A stretch of 60,244 bases of DNA from Candidatus Cloacimonadota bacterium (GCA_003647765.1 QMNM01000001.1:1-60244), one strand, 5' to 3'. Numbered from the stretch's first letter, positions 17,113-23,896 are shown. Notes: generated by a model not told the origin, from the sequence alone. Numbers and translations are program-made.

Positions 17113-17449
17113 TCTTAAATCTCCTGTAAATCTTGCCATAATTAAAACAGAAAGATACAAGACTTCCATTATAGTTCTTAATCTTCCAAGCTAAATAATC
17201 TTCATTCTGGATTGCAAATCGGATCACTTGTGGAAGATCATCTGTGGCTATTTCATTAAGAAACTTTTTCAGGATTGCTTTGACCTTATATGTCATAGGA
17301 ACTAAATCGCTGGCAAGCCCTTCTACTTTGTGAGCCAAAACCCAAAATTTAACCAAATCTTTTTCTTTCCAACCTTTGCTTTTATACAATTTGATAAGGG
17401 ATCTCAAAGATTCTTCTCTGTCAACGGAAGGCAACCTTAAAACTTTCAT
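17099..17449 (-). CDS. 116-aa protein, first gene of the replication operon
   Basis: The ATG at 17449 follows GAAGGAGGG and lies about 20 bases downstream of a consensus-like promoter. The sequence is helical and basic (SLIKLYKSKGWKEKDLVKFW, LPQVIRFAIQNEDYLAWKI). As the first gene before the DnaB-type helicase it could be a helicase loader or initiator, by position only. Small phage replication proteins often end with a comparable Trp-containing helix, but I cannot assign a family. Confidence 0.65.
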   Translation of the reverse strand: MKVLRLPSVDREESLRSLIKLYKSKGWKEKDLVKFWVLAHKVEGLASDLVPMTYKVKAILKKFLNEIATDDLPQVIRFAIQNEDYLAWKIKNYNGSLVSFCFNYGKIYRRFKNDED

Positions 17450-17470
17450 TCCACCCTCCTTCGTTTTTCA

Positions 17471-17501
17471 ATTATATAACATCAGTATTTGTTTTTGTCA
17501 A
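17471..17501 (-). promoter_or_regulatory. Leftward sigma-70-type promoter for the replication operon
   Basis: On the minus strand TTGACA (17496-17501) is followed, 17 bases on, by TATATA (17473-17478), with TATAAT overlapping at 17471-17476. It drives the genes from 17449 leftward to the polymerase. Confidence 0.75.
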
Positions 17502-17553
17502 TATCAAAAATAAAAATTTTGATTTTCTTTTCAAAATATGTTAGAAAGAAAGT

Positions 17554-17823
17554 ATGCAAGAGTTAATTCCAGGATTCCCACCTTTTCCGCTTGAGAAAAA
17601 AGTTAGGAGAGAGACAAAACTTTTCTGGACTTTCTTTGCAAGATGTCCGAAGGTTGATAATTTTTGTATCTACTATCGTCCTGCGTGGAGAAGATGTATG
17701 TTGTTGAAGGACAATAAGGGTAGGGAAGGGCGACCGATTAAGCAAGTAAAAGAATGTCCAGATGAATACGGATTCAAGTTTGGTCCTTCTGCATATAGAA
17801 AGATATATGAACCTTTAGATTGA
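17554..17823 (+). CDS. Small cysteine-containing protein, isolated rightward gene
   Basis: 89 aa on the plus strand between two leftward blocks. The ribosome site is weak (AGAAAGAAAG). The sequence is plausible as a folded protein, with FFARCPKVDNFCIYY, RRCML and KECPDEYGF cysteines that could bind a metal. Its TGA stop is the first three bases of the palindrome at 17821. A hairpin terminator follows. Function unknown; it could be a small regulator, given the divergent promoter region. Confidence 0.5.
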   Translation: MQELIPGFPPFPLEKKVRRETKLFWTFFARCPKVDNFCIYYRPAWRRCMLLKDNKGREGRPIKQVKECPDEYGFKFGPSAYRKIYEPLD

Positions 17824-17834
17824 AAACGTTTTCA
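17821..17834. promoter_or_regulatory. Dispersed palindrome, perfect copy
   Basis: TGAAAACGTTTTCA. Its first three bases are the stop codon of the 89-aa gene; a terminator hairpin follows 15 bp downstream. Confidence 0.85.
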
Positions 17835-17848
17835 CTCTAAAAATTAAA

Positions 17849-17868
17849 ACCCCCTCATTTGAGGGGGT
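17849..17868 (-). terminator. Intrinsic terminator of the AAA+/regulator operon
   Basis: The 8-bp stem ACCCCCTC/GAGGGGGT with a four-base loop is followed on the minus strand by TTTTAATTTTT. It lies just beyond the stop of the AAA+ gene at 17935. Confidence 0.8.
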
Positions 17869-17934
17869 CGGAAGAAGGAGGGGAAGGAGGACTTTTGGGT
17901 ATCAGTTATATTTTACTGTTTTTTGTTTGAATAG

Positions 17935-19461
17935 TCAATTCAATAATACCTTTTTATTTGCGGATTTTTTCTTTGTGGTAGAAGAATTAGCAAGTCTTGC
18001 TCTTGTCTTTCCCCATTCCCGCAACGCTTCAATTTCTTCTTTCCTGCTTACAGACAAAGGTATAGTTTCTTCTATTGCTTCCAGTATATCGTTATCATTC
18101 ATGTCTCTATCTTCATAGAAAGCCTTGAGTTTTGCTTGTTTTATTGCAGTTTCTATTTCCGCTCCTGTAAATCCTTTTGTTGCTTCTGCGATTTTATCCA
18201 GATCAAAGATTTCTGGTTTCTCTCCTACTTTTCGCAGATGTATCCTTGCAATTTCTTTCCTTTCATTAGGAGCGGGCAAATCCACAAACCATATCTCATC
18301 AATTCTTCCTCTCCTTTCTAATTCTGGAGGAAGGGCTAGGACATTATTAACTGTAAATGCAAAGAAAAGTGGAGCTGTATTTTCCTGCATGAAATAGAGA
18401 AAAGAACTAATTACTCTTGCAGTAGTTCCTGCATCAGAAGAATCTGATGAAGATAACCCTGAAAATGCTTTTTCCGCTTCATCTATCATTACCACTGCGG
18501 GAGCTTGGGCTTCTATTTCCTTTAAGACCTTGCGTGTGTTTGCTTCTGTTTCTCCTAATCTACTGTTAAATAACTTTCCTATATCCACACGCAATAAAGG
18601 AATCTGGAAAAGGTTAGCCAGAATTTTACAGGAGAGAGTCTTCCCTGTCCCTGGAACTCCAGCCAAAAGCATTCCTTTAGGGACAGGAACTTTCTTTTTT
18701 ATTGCCTGTTCTCTATTCTTGAAAACTTTGCTGACCATTATTGCCCATTGTCTTAAATTATCCAGCCCGCCCAGATCATTAATTGTTTCCTGTGGAGCGA
18801 TATATTCAACCAGCCCTTCTTTCTTTACCTTTTCCGCTTTCAATCTTTGAATCAATTGCGGATCTATTTTTCCTTTACCTTTCACAATCGCTATTTCAAA
18901 CATCTTTTGGGCTTCAATCAGAGTAAGCCCTGATAAATACTCCGCACATTCTTCTAATAAAACTTTCCTTACTTTCAGTTCTTCTCTTTTACAGATCTCT
19001 TTCAGGAGATCAAAAATTTCAGTCTTTGAAGGTAGCGGAATATCAATTACTTGGCAGTATTGGCTGATTTCTGGTGGCAGATTGAATTCTCCCTGCAGGA
19101 TTACATGAACGAATTTAGAACTGTTCGCTATTTTCCTGATAAAAGAAATAATCGCAGGAACATTTAATCCTTCCCTGATGAAGCGATGATAGTTTAGTAG
19201 GAGATAAATGGTAGGCTCATCTTCTTCTTCAGCGATATGCCGAAGGATGTCAAGATAATTAGCATATTCTCTATTCCCAAGTCCATCAATAGCGTCCCAG
19301 ATTTTTAATTGGTATTCGCTCAAATCTTCTATGCGGGAAGATTCTTTTAGCTTCTTATTCAGAACTCCCACCTGTTCCTTAACATATTCAATTGCTCTTT
19401 CTGTTTCTATTGTGTTTAAGACAATTATTTTACATTGACTTCTGATCAGAAGTTCCAGCAT
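17935..19461 (-). CDS. Ycf46-type AAA+ ATPase
   Basis: 508 aa. An N-terminal domain of about 220 residues (LLIRSQCKIIVLNTIETERA ..., IPLPSKTEIFDLL, LSGLTLIEAQKMF) matches the layout of cyanobacterial/plastid Ycf46 proteins. It is followed by a classical AAA+ module: DLGGLDNLRQWA, Walker A GVPGTGKT (268-275), Walker B VVMIDEAE (323-330), sensor-1 FFAFTVNN, arginine-finger region ELERRGRIDEI and sensor-2 FTGAEIETA. The lid is followed by a basic tail. It is expected to be an ATP-driven remodelling machine of unknown substrate. DUF1257(Ycf35)-like and DUF2997-like genes lie in the same operon, a grouping I recall from cyanobacterial genomes. Confidence 0.8.
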   Translation of the reverse strand: MLELLIRSQCKIIVLNTIETERAIEYVKEQVGVLNKKLKESSRIEDLSEYQLKIWDAIDGLGNREYANYLDILRHIAEEEDEPTIYLLLNYHRFIREGLNVPAIISFIRKIANSSKFVHVILQGEFNLPPEISQYCQVIDIPLPSKTEIFDLLKEICKREELKVRKVLLEECAEYLSGLTLIEAQKMFEIAIVKGKGKIDPQLIQRLKAEKVKKEGLVEYIAPQETINDLGGLDNLRQWAIMVSKVFKNREQAIKKKVPVPKGMLLAGVPGTGKTLSCKILANLFQIPLLRVDIGKLFNSRLGETEANTRKVLKEIEAQAPAVVMIDEAEKAFSGLSSSDSSDAGTTARVISSFLYFMQENTAPLFFAFTVNNVLALPPELERRGRIDEIWFVDLPAPNERKEIARIHLRKVGEKPEIFDLDKIAEATKGFTGAEIETAIKQAKLKAFYEDRDMNDNDILEAIEETIPLSVSRKEEIEALREWGKTRARLANSSTTKKKSANKKVLLN

Positions 19462-19479
19462 ATCTCCCTCCTTTTTATA

Positions 19480-19500
19480 GCCCCAGCATAGAGCTGGGGC
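19480..19500 (-). promoter_or_regulatory. Hairpin in the leader of the AAA+ gene
   Basis: A perfect 8-bp stem GCCCCAGC/GCTGGGGC with a five-base loop lies 20 bases before the AAA+ start. There is no clear U-run, so it is more likely an RNA-processing or attenuation hairpin than a full terminator. Confidence 0.5.
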
Positions 19501-19510
19501 ATTTGTTTGC

Positions 19511-19843
19511 TTATAGAGAGCGGTATCTTACATAGAAGAACTCAAAATCATCTTCTCCTACTTCCTTTCCTTTGTCTGCGGGATTGCTAACCCTGTATTT
19601 CAATTTCATAACCAGCATCTCATCTCCATCATTTAAATCAGTTTCCGCTCTATTAAGTGGAACTTCTATTCCTGTCCATTTTCTTATTAACTCAACATTC
19701 TGCGGATACCCTATATAAGACTCTAACTCACCCCTTTTGTGGGCTTTTTGGAGCAAGAGCTTAAACTCCTGAAAAGAAATTTTGTATGCAGAATACTGCC
19801 CTTCCTTTGGCATTACTGCAGAATTTAACAACTTTACTGCCAT
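19511..19843 (-). CDS. DUF1874 / STIV B116-like protein (AcrIII-1 ring-nuclease fold relative)
   Basis: 110 aa. The pattern LLNSAVMP ... ESYIGYPQNVELI ... GIEVPLNRAET ... DGDEMLVMKLKYRV ... ADKGKE follows the DUF1874 family, whose viral AcrIII-1 members cleave cyclic tetra-adenylate to block type III CRISPR defence. The catalytic histidine of the usual IGH motif is Tyr46 here. Arg84 corresponds to the family's conserved arginine, while the nearby glutamate is not evident. This suits a B116-like member that may bind rather than cut a ligand. The gene lies between the DUF2997-like and AAA+ genes and has its own strong GGAGG site. The family call is from memory of the motif; the activity is unproven. 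Confidence 0.7.
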   Translation of the reverse strand: MAVKLLNSAVMPKEGQYSAYKISFQEFKLLLQKAHKRGELESYIGYPQNVELIRKWTGIEVPLNRAETDLNDGDEMLVMKLKYRVSNPADKGKEVGEDDFEFFYVRYRSL

Positions 19844-19865
19844 GATAAACCTCCTTTTTTGGTTT

Positions 19866-19937
19866 TTATCCGCAAGGGATTATTTTGCACTCTTTACAAT
19901 TCTTGAACGGGCAGATGGAGCACTCACTTAAATCCAT
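19866..19937 (-). CDS. 23-aa cysteine-rich miniprotein (possible Fe-S or zinc peptide)
   Basis: The ATG at 19937 has AGGTGG just upstream; GTG at 19943 and a longer frame to 20069 are alternatives. The peptide CSICPFKNCKECKIIPC has the spacing C-x2-C-x4-C-x2-C-x4-C, suited to a metal cluster. It lies between the DUF2997-like and DUF1874-like genes. In cyanobacteria a ferredoxin gene often accompanies DUF2997/DUF1257 (from memory), so this could be a reduced equivalent. The start is uncertain. Confidence 0.4.
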   Translation of the reverse strand: MDLSECSICPFKNCKECKIIPCG

Positions 19938-19957
19938 ATCCACCTGCCCGTTCTCTC

Positions 19958-20131
19958 CTATTCGGAGACAGATATAATGCAATCTGTCTCCGTCAGATCT
20001 TCTTGTTCCAGAATTATTCCTAGTCTGTCTGTAATTTGCCTTATTGGTTCTCTGCATTCTTCCCCCCAAAAATTTTGCCCTTCTATTCTTACTTCCCCGT
20101 TTTCTTTGATTTCAATTTTAATTACAGGCAT
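19958..20131 (-). CDS. DUF2997-like small protein
   Basis: 57 aa with the ATG at 20131 preceded by AAAGGAGGG. The sequence MPVIKIEIKENGEVRIEG, then CREPIRQITDRLGII, matches the DUF2997 pattern of two N-terminal strands, a conserved cysteine and a helix followed by a polar tail. It overlaps a longer frame in another phase (19866-20069) that is largely a shadow. It sits directly after the Ycf35-like gene, an arrangement typical of the DUF1257-DUF2997 pair. Molecular role unknown; probably a subunit or substrate adaptor of the AAA+ protein encoded downstream. Confidence 0.65.
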   Translation of the reverse strand: MPVIKIEIKENGEVRIEGQNFWGEECREPIRQITDRLGIILEQEDLTETDCIISVSE

Positions 20132-20142
20132 GTATCCCTCCT

Positions 20143-20403
20143 TTATAGTTGTATAAAAATTGTGTTTTCTTTCTGTTCTACTATACCATTAACGAAATTT
20201 GATAAATAATCTGCAACAATACCAGTCAATTTTTCCGTATCCATATTATCGTATTTTACATATCCGTTATCATCTACATAAATAGGAGCGAACAAGCCTT
20301 GCCCAGTTATACGACCATTTTTCACTTTAAATCCTTTGCGTCTGGCACTTTCTAAAAACAAATTCTTTTCTACCTTTAGGCTTAATTTTACTCTTTGAGA
20401 CAT
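20143..20403 (-). CDS. Ycf35 / DUF1257-like protein
   Basis: 86 aa with a GGAGGTCATT ribosome site. The order of elements fits DUF1257 (plastid Ycf35): an N-terminal strand and helix (LSLKVEKNLFLESARRKGFKV), a central strand pair around a glycine-rich turn (GQGLFAPIYVDDNGYVKYD), then a helix with a tyrosine (LTGIVADYLSNF). It immediately precedes the DUF2997-like gene and shares an operon with the Ycf46-type AAA+ gene. The function of this protein set is not established even in cyanobacteria. It is somewhat shorter than typical Ycf35. Confidence 0.55.
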   Translation of the reverse strand: MSQRVKLSLKVEKNLFLESARRKGFKVKNGRITGQGLFAPIYVDDNGYVKYDNMDTEKLTGIVADYLSNFVNGIVEQKENTIFIQL

Positions 20404-20421
20404 AATGACCTCCTTTATCTT

Positions 20422-20877
20422 TTACCACCAAAGTTTTTTATTGGATTTCTTTAATATCTTTAATTCTTCTTTTCCTTTAGTGAAAATGTTTTCAATGTTT
20501 CCTTCTACAAAGAACTTGGTTTTCGTATGGACTATTTTCTTATAACTAGCTTTCTTGCTCACCTTTGCTCCCACAATAGTCGCAGAATAAGGATGCCCAA
20601 ATACTATAAATACAATTCTCATCACGATCCAGATTCCGTCTGGAAGCCATACCGCCATCTCTCTACTGTTCATGTAAGGATACTCGTTTACAGGACGCAA
20701 GTATTCTATTTCGTCTGCAAGGAATCGGTAATTTATATAAGCATTCCACTCCGACAGCCTTATTGCGTTCTTTGGCAAAGTATTTGCTTTCCCTATCGCT
20801 ACTCGCAAGCTCCTTTCCGTATCCAGCGTATATGTTCCACAAAAAAACCTTATTTTATTCTTCATTGAACAATTCAT
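20422..20877 (-). CDS. 151-aa protein of unknown function
   Basis: The ATG at 20877 has GGAG seven bases upstream; a second ATG lies four codons on. The product has a mixed alpha/beta look, with a hydrophobic stretch (WIVMRIVFIVFGHPY) that is probably a buried strand rather than a membrane segment, and a basic C-terminus. The palindrome variant at 20481 encodes ENIF near the C-terminus. It overlaps the preceding regulator-like gene by 23 bp. No family recognised. Confidence 0.6.
   Translation of the reverse strand: MNCSMKNKIRFFCGTYTLDTERSLRVAIGKANTLPKNAIRLSEWNAYINYRFLADEIEYLRPVNEYPYMNSREMAVWLPDGIWIVMRIVFIVFGHPYSATIVGAKVSKKASYKKIVHTKTKFFVEGNIENIFTKGKEELKILKKSNKKLWW
20481..20494. promoter_or_regulatory. 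Palindrome, one central change, in 151-aa gene
   Basis: TGAAAATGTTTTCA, encoding ENIF. Confidence 0.75.
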
Positions 20878-21460
20878 TTTCCAACTCCTGCCTATTTACC
20901 AGAAATTCTTGGCAAATATATTCTAATGCAGAACTAACACTTTCTACTCCTATCTCTTTCTTCGCTCTTTCCACTGCGGATATTATCACATCATACTGGT
21001 CGTTTTTCAACTTCAGGGTCAAAGTGGTAGTCTTTTCTTCCCTTCCGCCCACTTTCTCTTTTCGCTGTTTAATTTCAGCCTCTAATTCCCTAAAAGACAT
21101 AGAAGGAGCTTTTTTTAATAACTCCTTTATATCTTCAATAGACTCTAATTTTGCTATTTCTTTTAATTTAGTCCATGAAATTTCCATAACCACTTGTCGT
21201 GGGAGATCAAATCGCTCTATAAATTCTCCAATCTGGGCATACCACAACCCTACTCTATAAGGAATGCCCAGATCCTCCTCTATCCATTCCCTAAACTTTG
21301 AGAATCCCCAATTCACAAACAGTTCTTCCTTCTTAACCTGATACACTTTTAAGTAAAGATCATACTTTTTTTCATCTATTTCCCGCAACAACTCTTTTAT
21401 CTCCTCTCGGATTGTCTTCTTTACTTGTTTTGTCTTCTTTGTGGAAAGTTTTTTACTCAT
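20855..21460 (-). CDS. Helical, charged protein, possible DNA-binding regulator
   Basis: 201 aa from the ATG at 21460 (GGAGG six bases upstream; the TTG two codons earlier is too close). It has a Lys/Glu-rich N-terminus, then a central helical region, WGFSKFREWIEEDLGIPYRV, then VVMEISWTKLKEIAKL and MSFRELEAEIKQRK. This pattern is seen in phage and plasmid helix-turn-helix proteins with ParB/KorB-like helical bundles. A C-terminal ribbon-like part (LTLKLKNDQYDVIISAVERA) follows. It is one of few genes here that could bind the dispersed palindromes, but this is speculation. It lies early in the leftward operon. Confidence 0.6.
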   Translation of the reverse strand: MSKKLSTKKTKQVKKTIREEIKELLREIDEKKYDLYLKVYQVKKEELFVNWGFSKFREWIEEDLGIPYRVGLWYAQIGEFIERFDLPRQVVMEISWTKLKEIAKLESIEDIKELLKKAPSMSFRELEAEIKQRKEKVGGREEKTTTLTLKLKNDQYDVIISAVERAKKEIGVESVSSALEYICQEFLVNRQELENELFNEE

Positions 21461-21827
21461 CTCCAACCTCCTTTATTTTCTTTAAGGAGTAACGGAAATA
21501 ACCTGTTGTTTTCTTAATATACTCCTGTAGCTCCGTCTGCGGTATGTATTTTTTCACCGCAGATGTTACAGTAACAACTTTCACAAAATCCTTTTTTAAT
21601 CTCTTTGCGACCTTTACAGGGTCATATTCCGCCCGCTCACTGTAAGAAATCGTCAGCTTAAACCTCTCTCCATAATAAGTTCCTTCTTCCTGCGGAAGAA
21701 GGGCTTTTAACTTTTCTTTTTCTTCATTTAATTTTTTTATCTTCTGATCAATCTCTCCATATTTATCAATTAATTTTTTCAAATCAACCTTCTGTCCGTT
21801 TTTCCTTCCATTATTTTTCCTTGCCAT
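21453..21827 (-). CDS. 124-aa coiled-coil protein
   Basis: An N-terminal coiled coil (YGEIDQKIKKLNEEKEKL, then KALLP) is followed by a compact basic domain (DPVKVAKRLKKDFVKVV ... YFRYSLKKI). The ATG at 21827 follows AGGAGGGGTATC. It overlaps the downstream gene by a few bases. Similar short coiled-coil proteins occur in early regions of many phages, but I cannot name a family or a function. Confidence 0.6.
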   Translation of the reverse strand: MARKNNGRKNGQKVDLKKLIDKYGEIDQKIKKLNEEKEKLKALLPQEEGTYYGERFKLTISYSERAEYDPVKVAKRLKKDFVKVVTVTSAVKKYIPQTELQEYIKKTTGYFRYSLKKIKEVGDE

Positions 21828-21846
21828 GATACCCCTCCTTTGTTTG

Positions 21847-22044
21847 TTATTTTGTTTTTTGGTATATTGTTAACCATTTGTGCAAGGTTTCTTTCTTACA
21901 ATATTCACAGTATTGTAGGAGAAACGGATTCTTTACATATTTGCTTTTTATGAATGGTATATCTTTATCCGATACTCCCATCATATAAAAGATATTAGTT
22001 TTACCACATCTTACGCACCGTGCTTCGTAAACCCATTGTTTCAT
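21847..22044 (-). CDS. 65-aa zinc-ribbon protein
   Basis: Two CxxC pairs (RCVRCGK and YCEYCKK) are separated by about 35 residues, a typical zinc ribbon. It is the first gene of the leftward operon from the promoter at 22084-22117, with GGAGG before the ATG at 22044. Possibly a small transcription or RNA-binding factor expressed early; unproven. Confidence 0.65.
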   Translation of the reverse strand: MKQWVYEARCVRCGKTNIFYMMGVSDKDIPFIKSKYVKNPFLLQYCEYCKKETLHKWLTIYQKTK

Positions 22045-22088
22045 CCTTTTCCTCCTTTGTTTGTTTTTGTTAAACTTTTGTTAATTCT

Positions 22089-22117
22089 AATTTAATCACA
22101 GGTTTTGTTTTTGTCAA
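22089..22117 (-). promoter_or_regulatory. Leftward promoter for the 22.0-17.9 kb operon
   Basis: On the minus strand TTGACA (22112-22117) is separated by 17 bases from TAAATT (22089-22094). Confidence 0.65.
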
Positions 22118-22125
22118 GAAAAAGT

Positions 22126-22153
22126 TTGAAAATTTTTTCAAATTTATTATAAT
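22126..22153 (+). promoter_or_regulatory. Rightward promoter before terS
   Basis: TTGAAA (22126-22131), a 16-base spacer and a perfect TATAAT (22148-22153). The palindrome at 22160 covers the expected start point. Confidence 0.75.
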
Positions 22154-22159
22154 TGTCAG

Positions 22160-22173
22160 TGAAAACGTTTTCA
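22160..22173. promoter_or_regulatory. Palindrome on the predicted transcription start (operator)
   Basis: A perfect TGAAAACGTTTTCA begins seven bases after the TATAAT box, so a bound protein would block initiation. It is the clearest operator position in the set. Confidence 0.85.
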
Positions 22174-22199
22174 ATTCAACAAAAAAAGGAGGTTGAGCG

Positions 22200-22676
22200 A
22201 TGAAATATTATTTGCCACCACCAAGAGAGTTCACAGATGAAGAATTGGAAGGTTTTGACAAACTTGGAGAGAAGGTCAAGAAGTTTGCCCACTATTATTT
22301 GACTACAAGGAAGCCTGTATCTTCTGCAATAAAGGCTGGGTTTAGTAGGGAGAAGGCAAGGTCAGCTGCGAATCGCTTACTCCAGAACAAGAAAGTCCGA
22401 AGGTATATTGAATATCTCAAAGCACAAATGAGACAGATGGCAGAAGTGGATAGGGATTATATTGTGTTAAAGCTCAAGGAGATTGTAGAGAAAGAGAATG
22501 CATCAGATCAGGTCAAGATTTCGGCATTGAATACGCTGGCAAAGATCGGAGGCTTTCTCCAAGATTCAAAGCCTCCGCAAACTTTCGTGTTAAATGTGAT
22601 AGGGCTAGATGAGGAAAAAGATAAAGTGAAGGAAGTTGGAGTGAGTGTTCAATTTGACAAGGTTGATAAAATTTAA
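22200..22676 (+). CDS. terS: Terminase small subunit (Terminase_2 type)
   Basis: 158 aa. The N-terminal region KVKKFAHYYLTTRKPVSSAIKAGFSREKARSAANRLLQNKKVRRYIEYL has the signature order of Terminase_2 small subunits (KFxxxYL ... AxxxAGxS ... AxxxLxxxxV), the DNA-recognition helix-turn-helix. A central oligomerisation helix region (DRDYIVLKLKEIVEKE, then LNTLAKIGG) and a C-terminal tail that would contact the large subunit follow. It recognises phage DNA to start packaging. Unusually it lies 10 kb away from terL, at the head of an accessory operon with its own promoter and operator. The 3' end overlaps a conserved TTGACA leader element. Confidence 0.85.
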   Translation: MKYYLPPPREFTDEELEGFDKLGEKVKKFAHYYLTTRKPVSSAIKAGFSREKARSAANRLLQNKKVRRYIEYLKAQMRQMAEVDRDYIVLKLKEIVEKENASDQVKISALNTLAKIGGFLQDSKPPQTFVLNVIGLDEEKDKVKEVGVSVQFDKVDKI

Positions 22677-22719
22677 GTGAAAGCAAAAAAACAAAACCAA
22701 AAAAAGGAGGGGAGTTATG
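22641..22719 (+). promoter_or_regulatory. Conserved leader element, copy 1
   Basis: TGAGTGTTCAATTTGACA (22642-22659), then AAGCAAAAAAACAAAAC and a strong ribosome site. Copies occur near 24968 and 26181. No matching -10 box is present at standard spacing. Confidence 0.5.
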
Positions 22720-22941
22720 GCAAACTTTATAAGCAAAAGAGCACCTAAAAACTGGTATCCTTCACCGCACGAATGGGTAAAAGGAAAAAGTGGGAAGAAG
22801 GAGTATGTAGGAAGGGTTATCCCTTCCATCAAAAATGAGAAAAAACCTGCAATATTTAGGAAGGGGCGGGGGGTCTTCTGTTACATTTTGACTCCCGCAG
22901 GGAAAAGAGTGGCTGTTTATGAATTAGAGCCATTAACCTAA
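22717..22941 (+). CDS. 74-aa basic protein of unknown function
   Basis: The ATG follows AAAGGAGGGGAGTT. The sequence is basic and beta-rich (WYPSPHEWVKGKSGKKEYVGR, GVFCYILTPAGKRVAVYEL), resembling a small OB- or SH3-like barrel. It directly follows terS and carries the first copy of the conserved leader element. No family recognised. Confidence 0.6.
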   Translation: MANFISKRAPKNWYPSPHEWVKGKSGKKEYVGRVIPSIKNEKKPAIFRKGRGVFCYILTPAGKRVAVYELEPLT

Positions 22942-22963
22942 ACTAAACAGAAGGAGGGGAGAT

Positions 22964-23473
22964 ATGATTTGTCCTGTATGTAATCTCAATTATCCTGATA
23001 GGCAGTGTCCTAGATGTGGCTGGAAGCCAGGGCACTGTCCTAACTGTGGTTTTGTTCTCATTAATGATGAGTGTTTTAGGTGCGGATTTAAACTCCTAAA
23101 AATTGAAAACGTTTTCACTCAAAAGGAGGGGAAAATGCTTAATTTAAGGCTAATTAACGAAGAAGGTAAAGAAAAAGAAATAACCGCATTAGATTTTGAA
23201 CATTTAGCAGAGAAGGTTTTTGATTTCTATTACAACGGTCAACCTAATTTCATCACTCCGCACATTTTAGAATACAGCCATAAACGGAATGGAAATAGAT
23301 TTCTGTTCGTAGAATTAAGTAAGGGAGAAGGGATTTATCATGAGCGGATATATGGAGTTACAGTTTTGGAAGGCAGACTAAAAGGGAACAAACTGTATCT
23401 GAAGCGGAGAATAGACAAAATGAAGTGTTTTAAGAATATCAATGAAGCCAAGACCTACATCAGAAGTTTATAA
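22964..23473 (+). CDS. Zinc-ribbon protein with an internal in-frame start (two possible products)
   Basis: 169 aa from the ATG at 22964 (AGGAGGGGAGAT upstream). Residues 1-45 hold four or five cysteine pairs (MICPVCNLNY, CPRCGW, HCPNCGF, CFRCGF), a double zinc ribbon. After the palindrome at 23104 (encoding ENVFT) a second strong ribosome site, AAAAGGAGGGGAAA, precedes an in-frame ATG at 23135. A 112-aa product without the ribbons can therefore also be made. The C-terminal part is alpha/beta with no recognised family. Either this is one fusion with a shorter isoform, or two genes that lost the stop between them. Confidence 0.65.
   Translation: MICPVCNLNYPDRQCPRCGWKPGHCPNCGFVLINDECFRCGFKLLKIENVFTQKEGKMLNLRLINEEGKEKEITALDFEHLAEKVFDFYYNGQPNFITPHILEYSHKRNGNRFLFVELSKGEGIYHERIYGVTVLEGRLKGNKLYLKRRIDKMKCFKNINEAKTYIRSL
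23104..23117. promoter_or_regulatory. Palindrome, perfect copy, before an internal start
   Basis: TGAAAACGTTTTCA in the F orientation (AT...CT flanks), followed within six bases by AGGAGG and the ATG at 23135. Confidence 0.85.
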
Positions 23474-23484
23474 AGGAGGGGGAG

Positions 23485-23853
23485 ATGAGACCAATAAAGC
23501 GAAGGTATTATAAAGTGATTATTGAGGAGTATTGTTGTAGGTGTCCACGAGAGGTCAATAAGATGGTTTTAAGCAATGTAATCGCAGAGACTTTTGAAGA
23601 CATGGAAGGGGTAGAATGGTTTTTGGAGGAGCGATACGGTAAGATTCCAAGAATAAAGAAACATAACCTTCTCTATGATGATGAGGAAAGGGAAGTTGGT
23701 TTTACTTATTCCTTCTGGAATAGGGATATTAGAGACTTCTCTACGAGATGGTGGCAAGTGGACTTCATTTTTATCTTTAAAGTGATAGAGGAAAGAGATC
23801 CTGTTCATAGGTTTTTACACAGACAAAAGAAAGTGAATGCAAAAGTTGCATGA
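23485..23853 (+). CDS. 122-aa protein of unknown function
   Basis: The ATG follows AAAGGAGGGGGAG. Alternating strands and acidic helices are seen (YYKVIIEEYCCRCPREV, FEDMEGVEWFLEERYG, WWQVDFIFIFKVIEE), with a CCRC group that might bind a metal. It lies in the rightward accessory operon. No family recognised. Confidence 0.6.
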   Translation: MRPIKRRYYKVIIEEYCCRCPREVNKMVLSNVIAETFEDMEGVEWFLEERYGKIPRIKKHNLLYDDEEREVGFTYSFWNRDIRDFSTRWWQVDFIFIFKVIEERDPVHRFLHRQKKVNAKVA

Positions 23854-23896
23854 TTTGTTAAAATAAAAACAAAAAACCAAAAAAAGGAGGGGAGAG

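Noticed and set aside
19866-20069. 67-codon minus-strand frame over its full length
   Set aside because: Its first two thirds are an out-of-phase reading of the DUF2997-like gene, which has the better start and composition; only the cysteine-rich end may be real.
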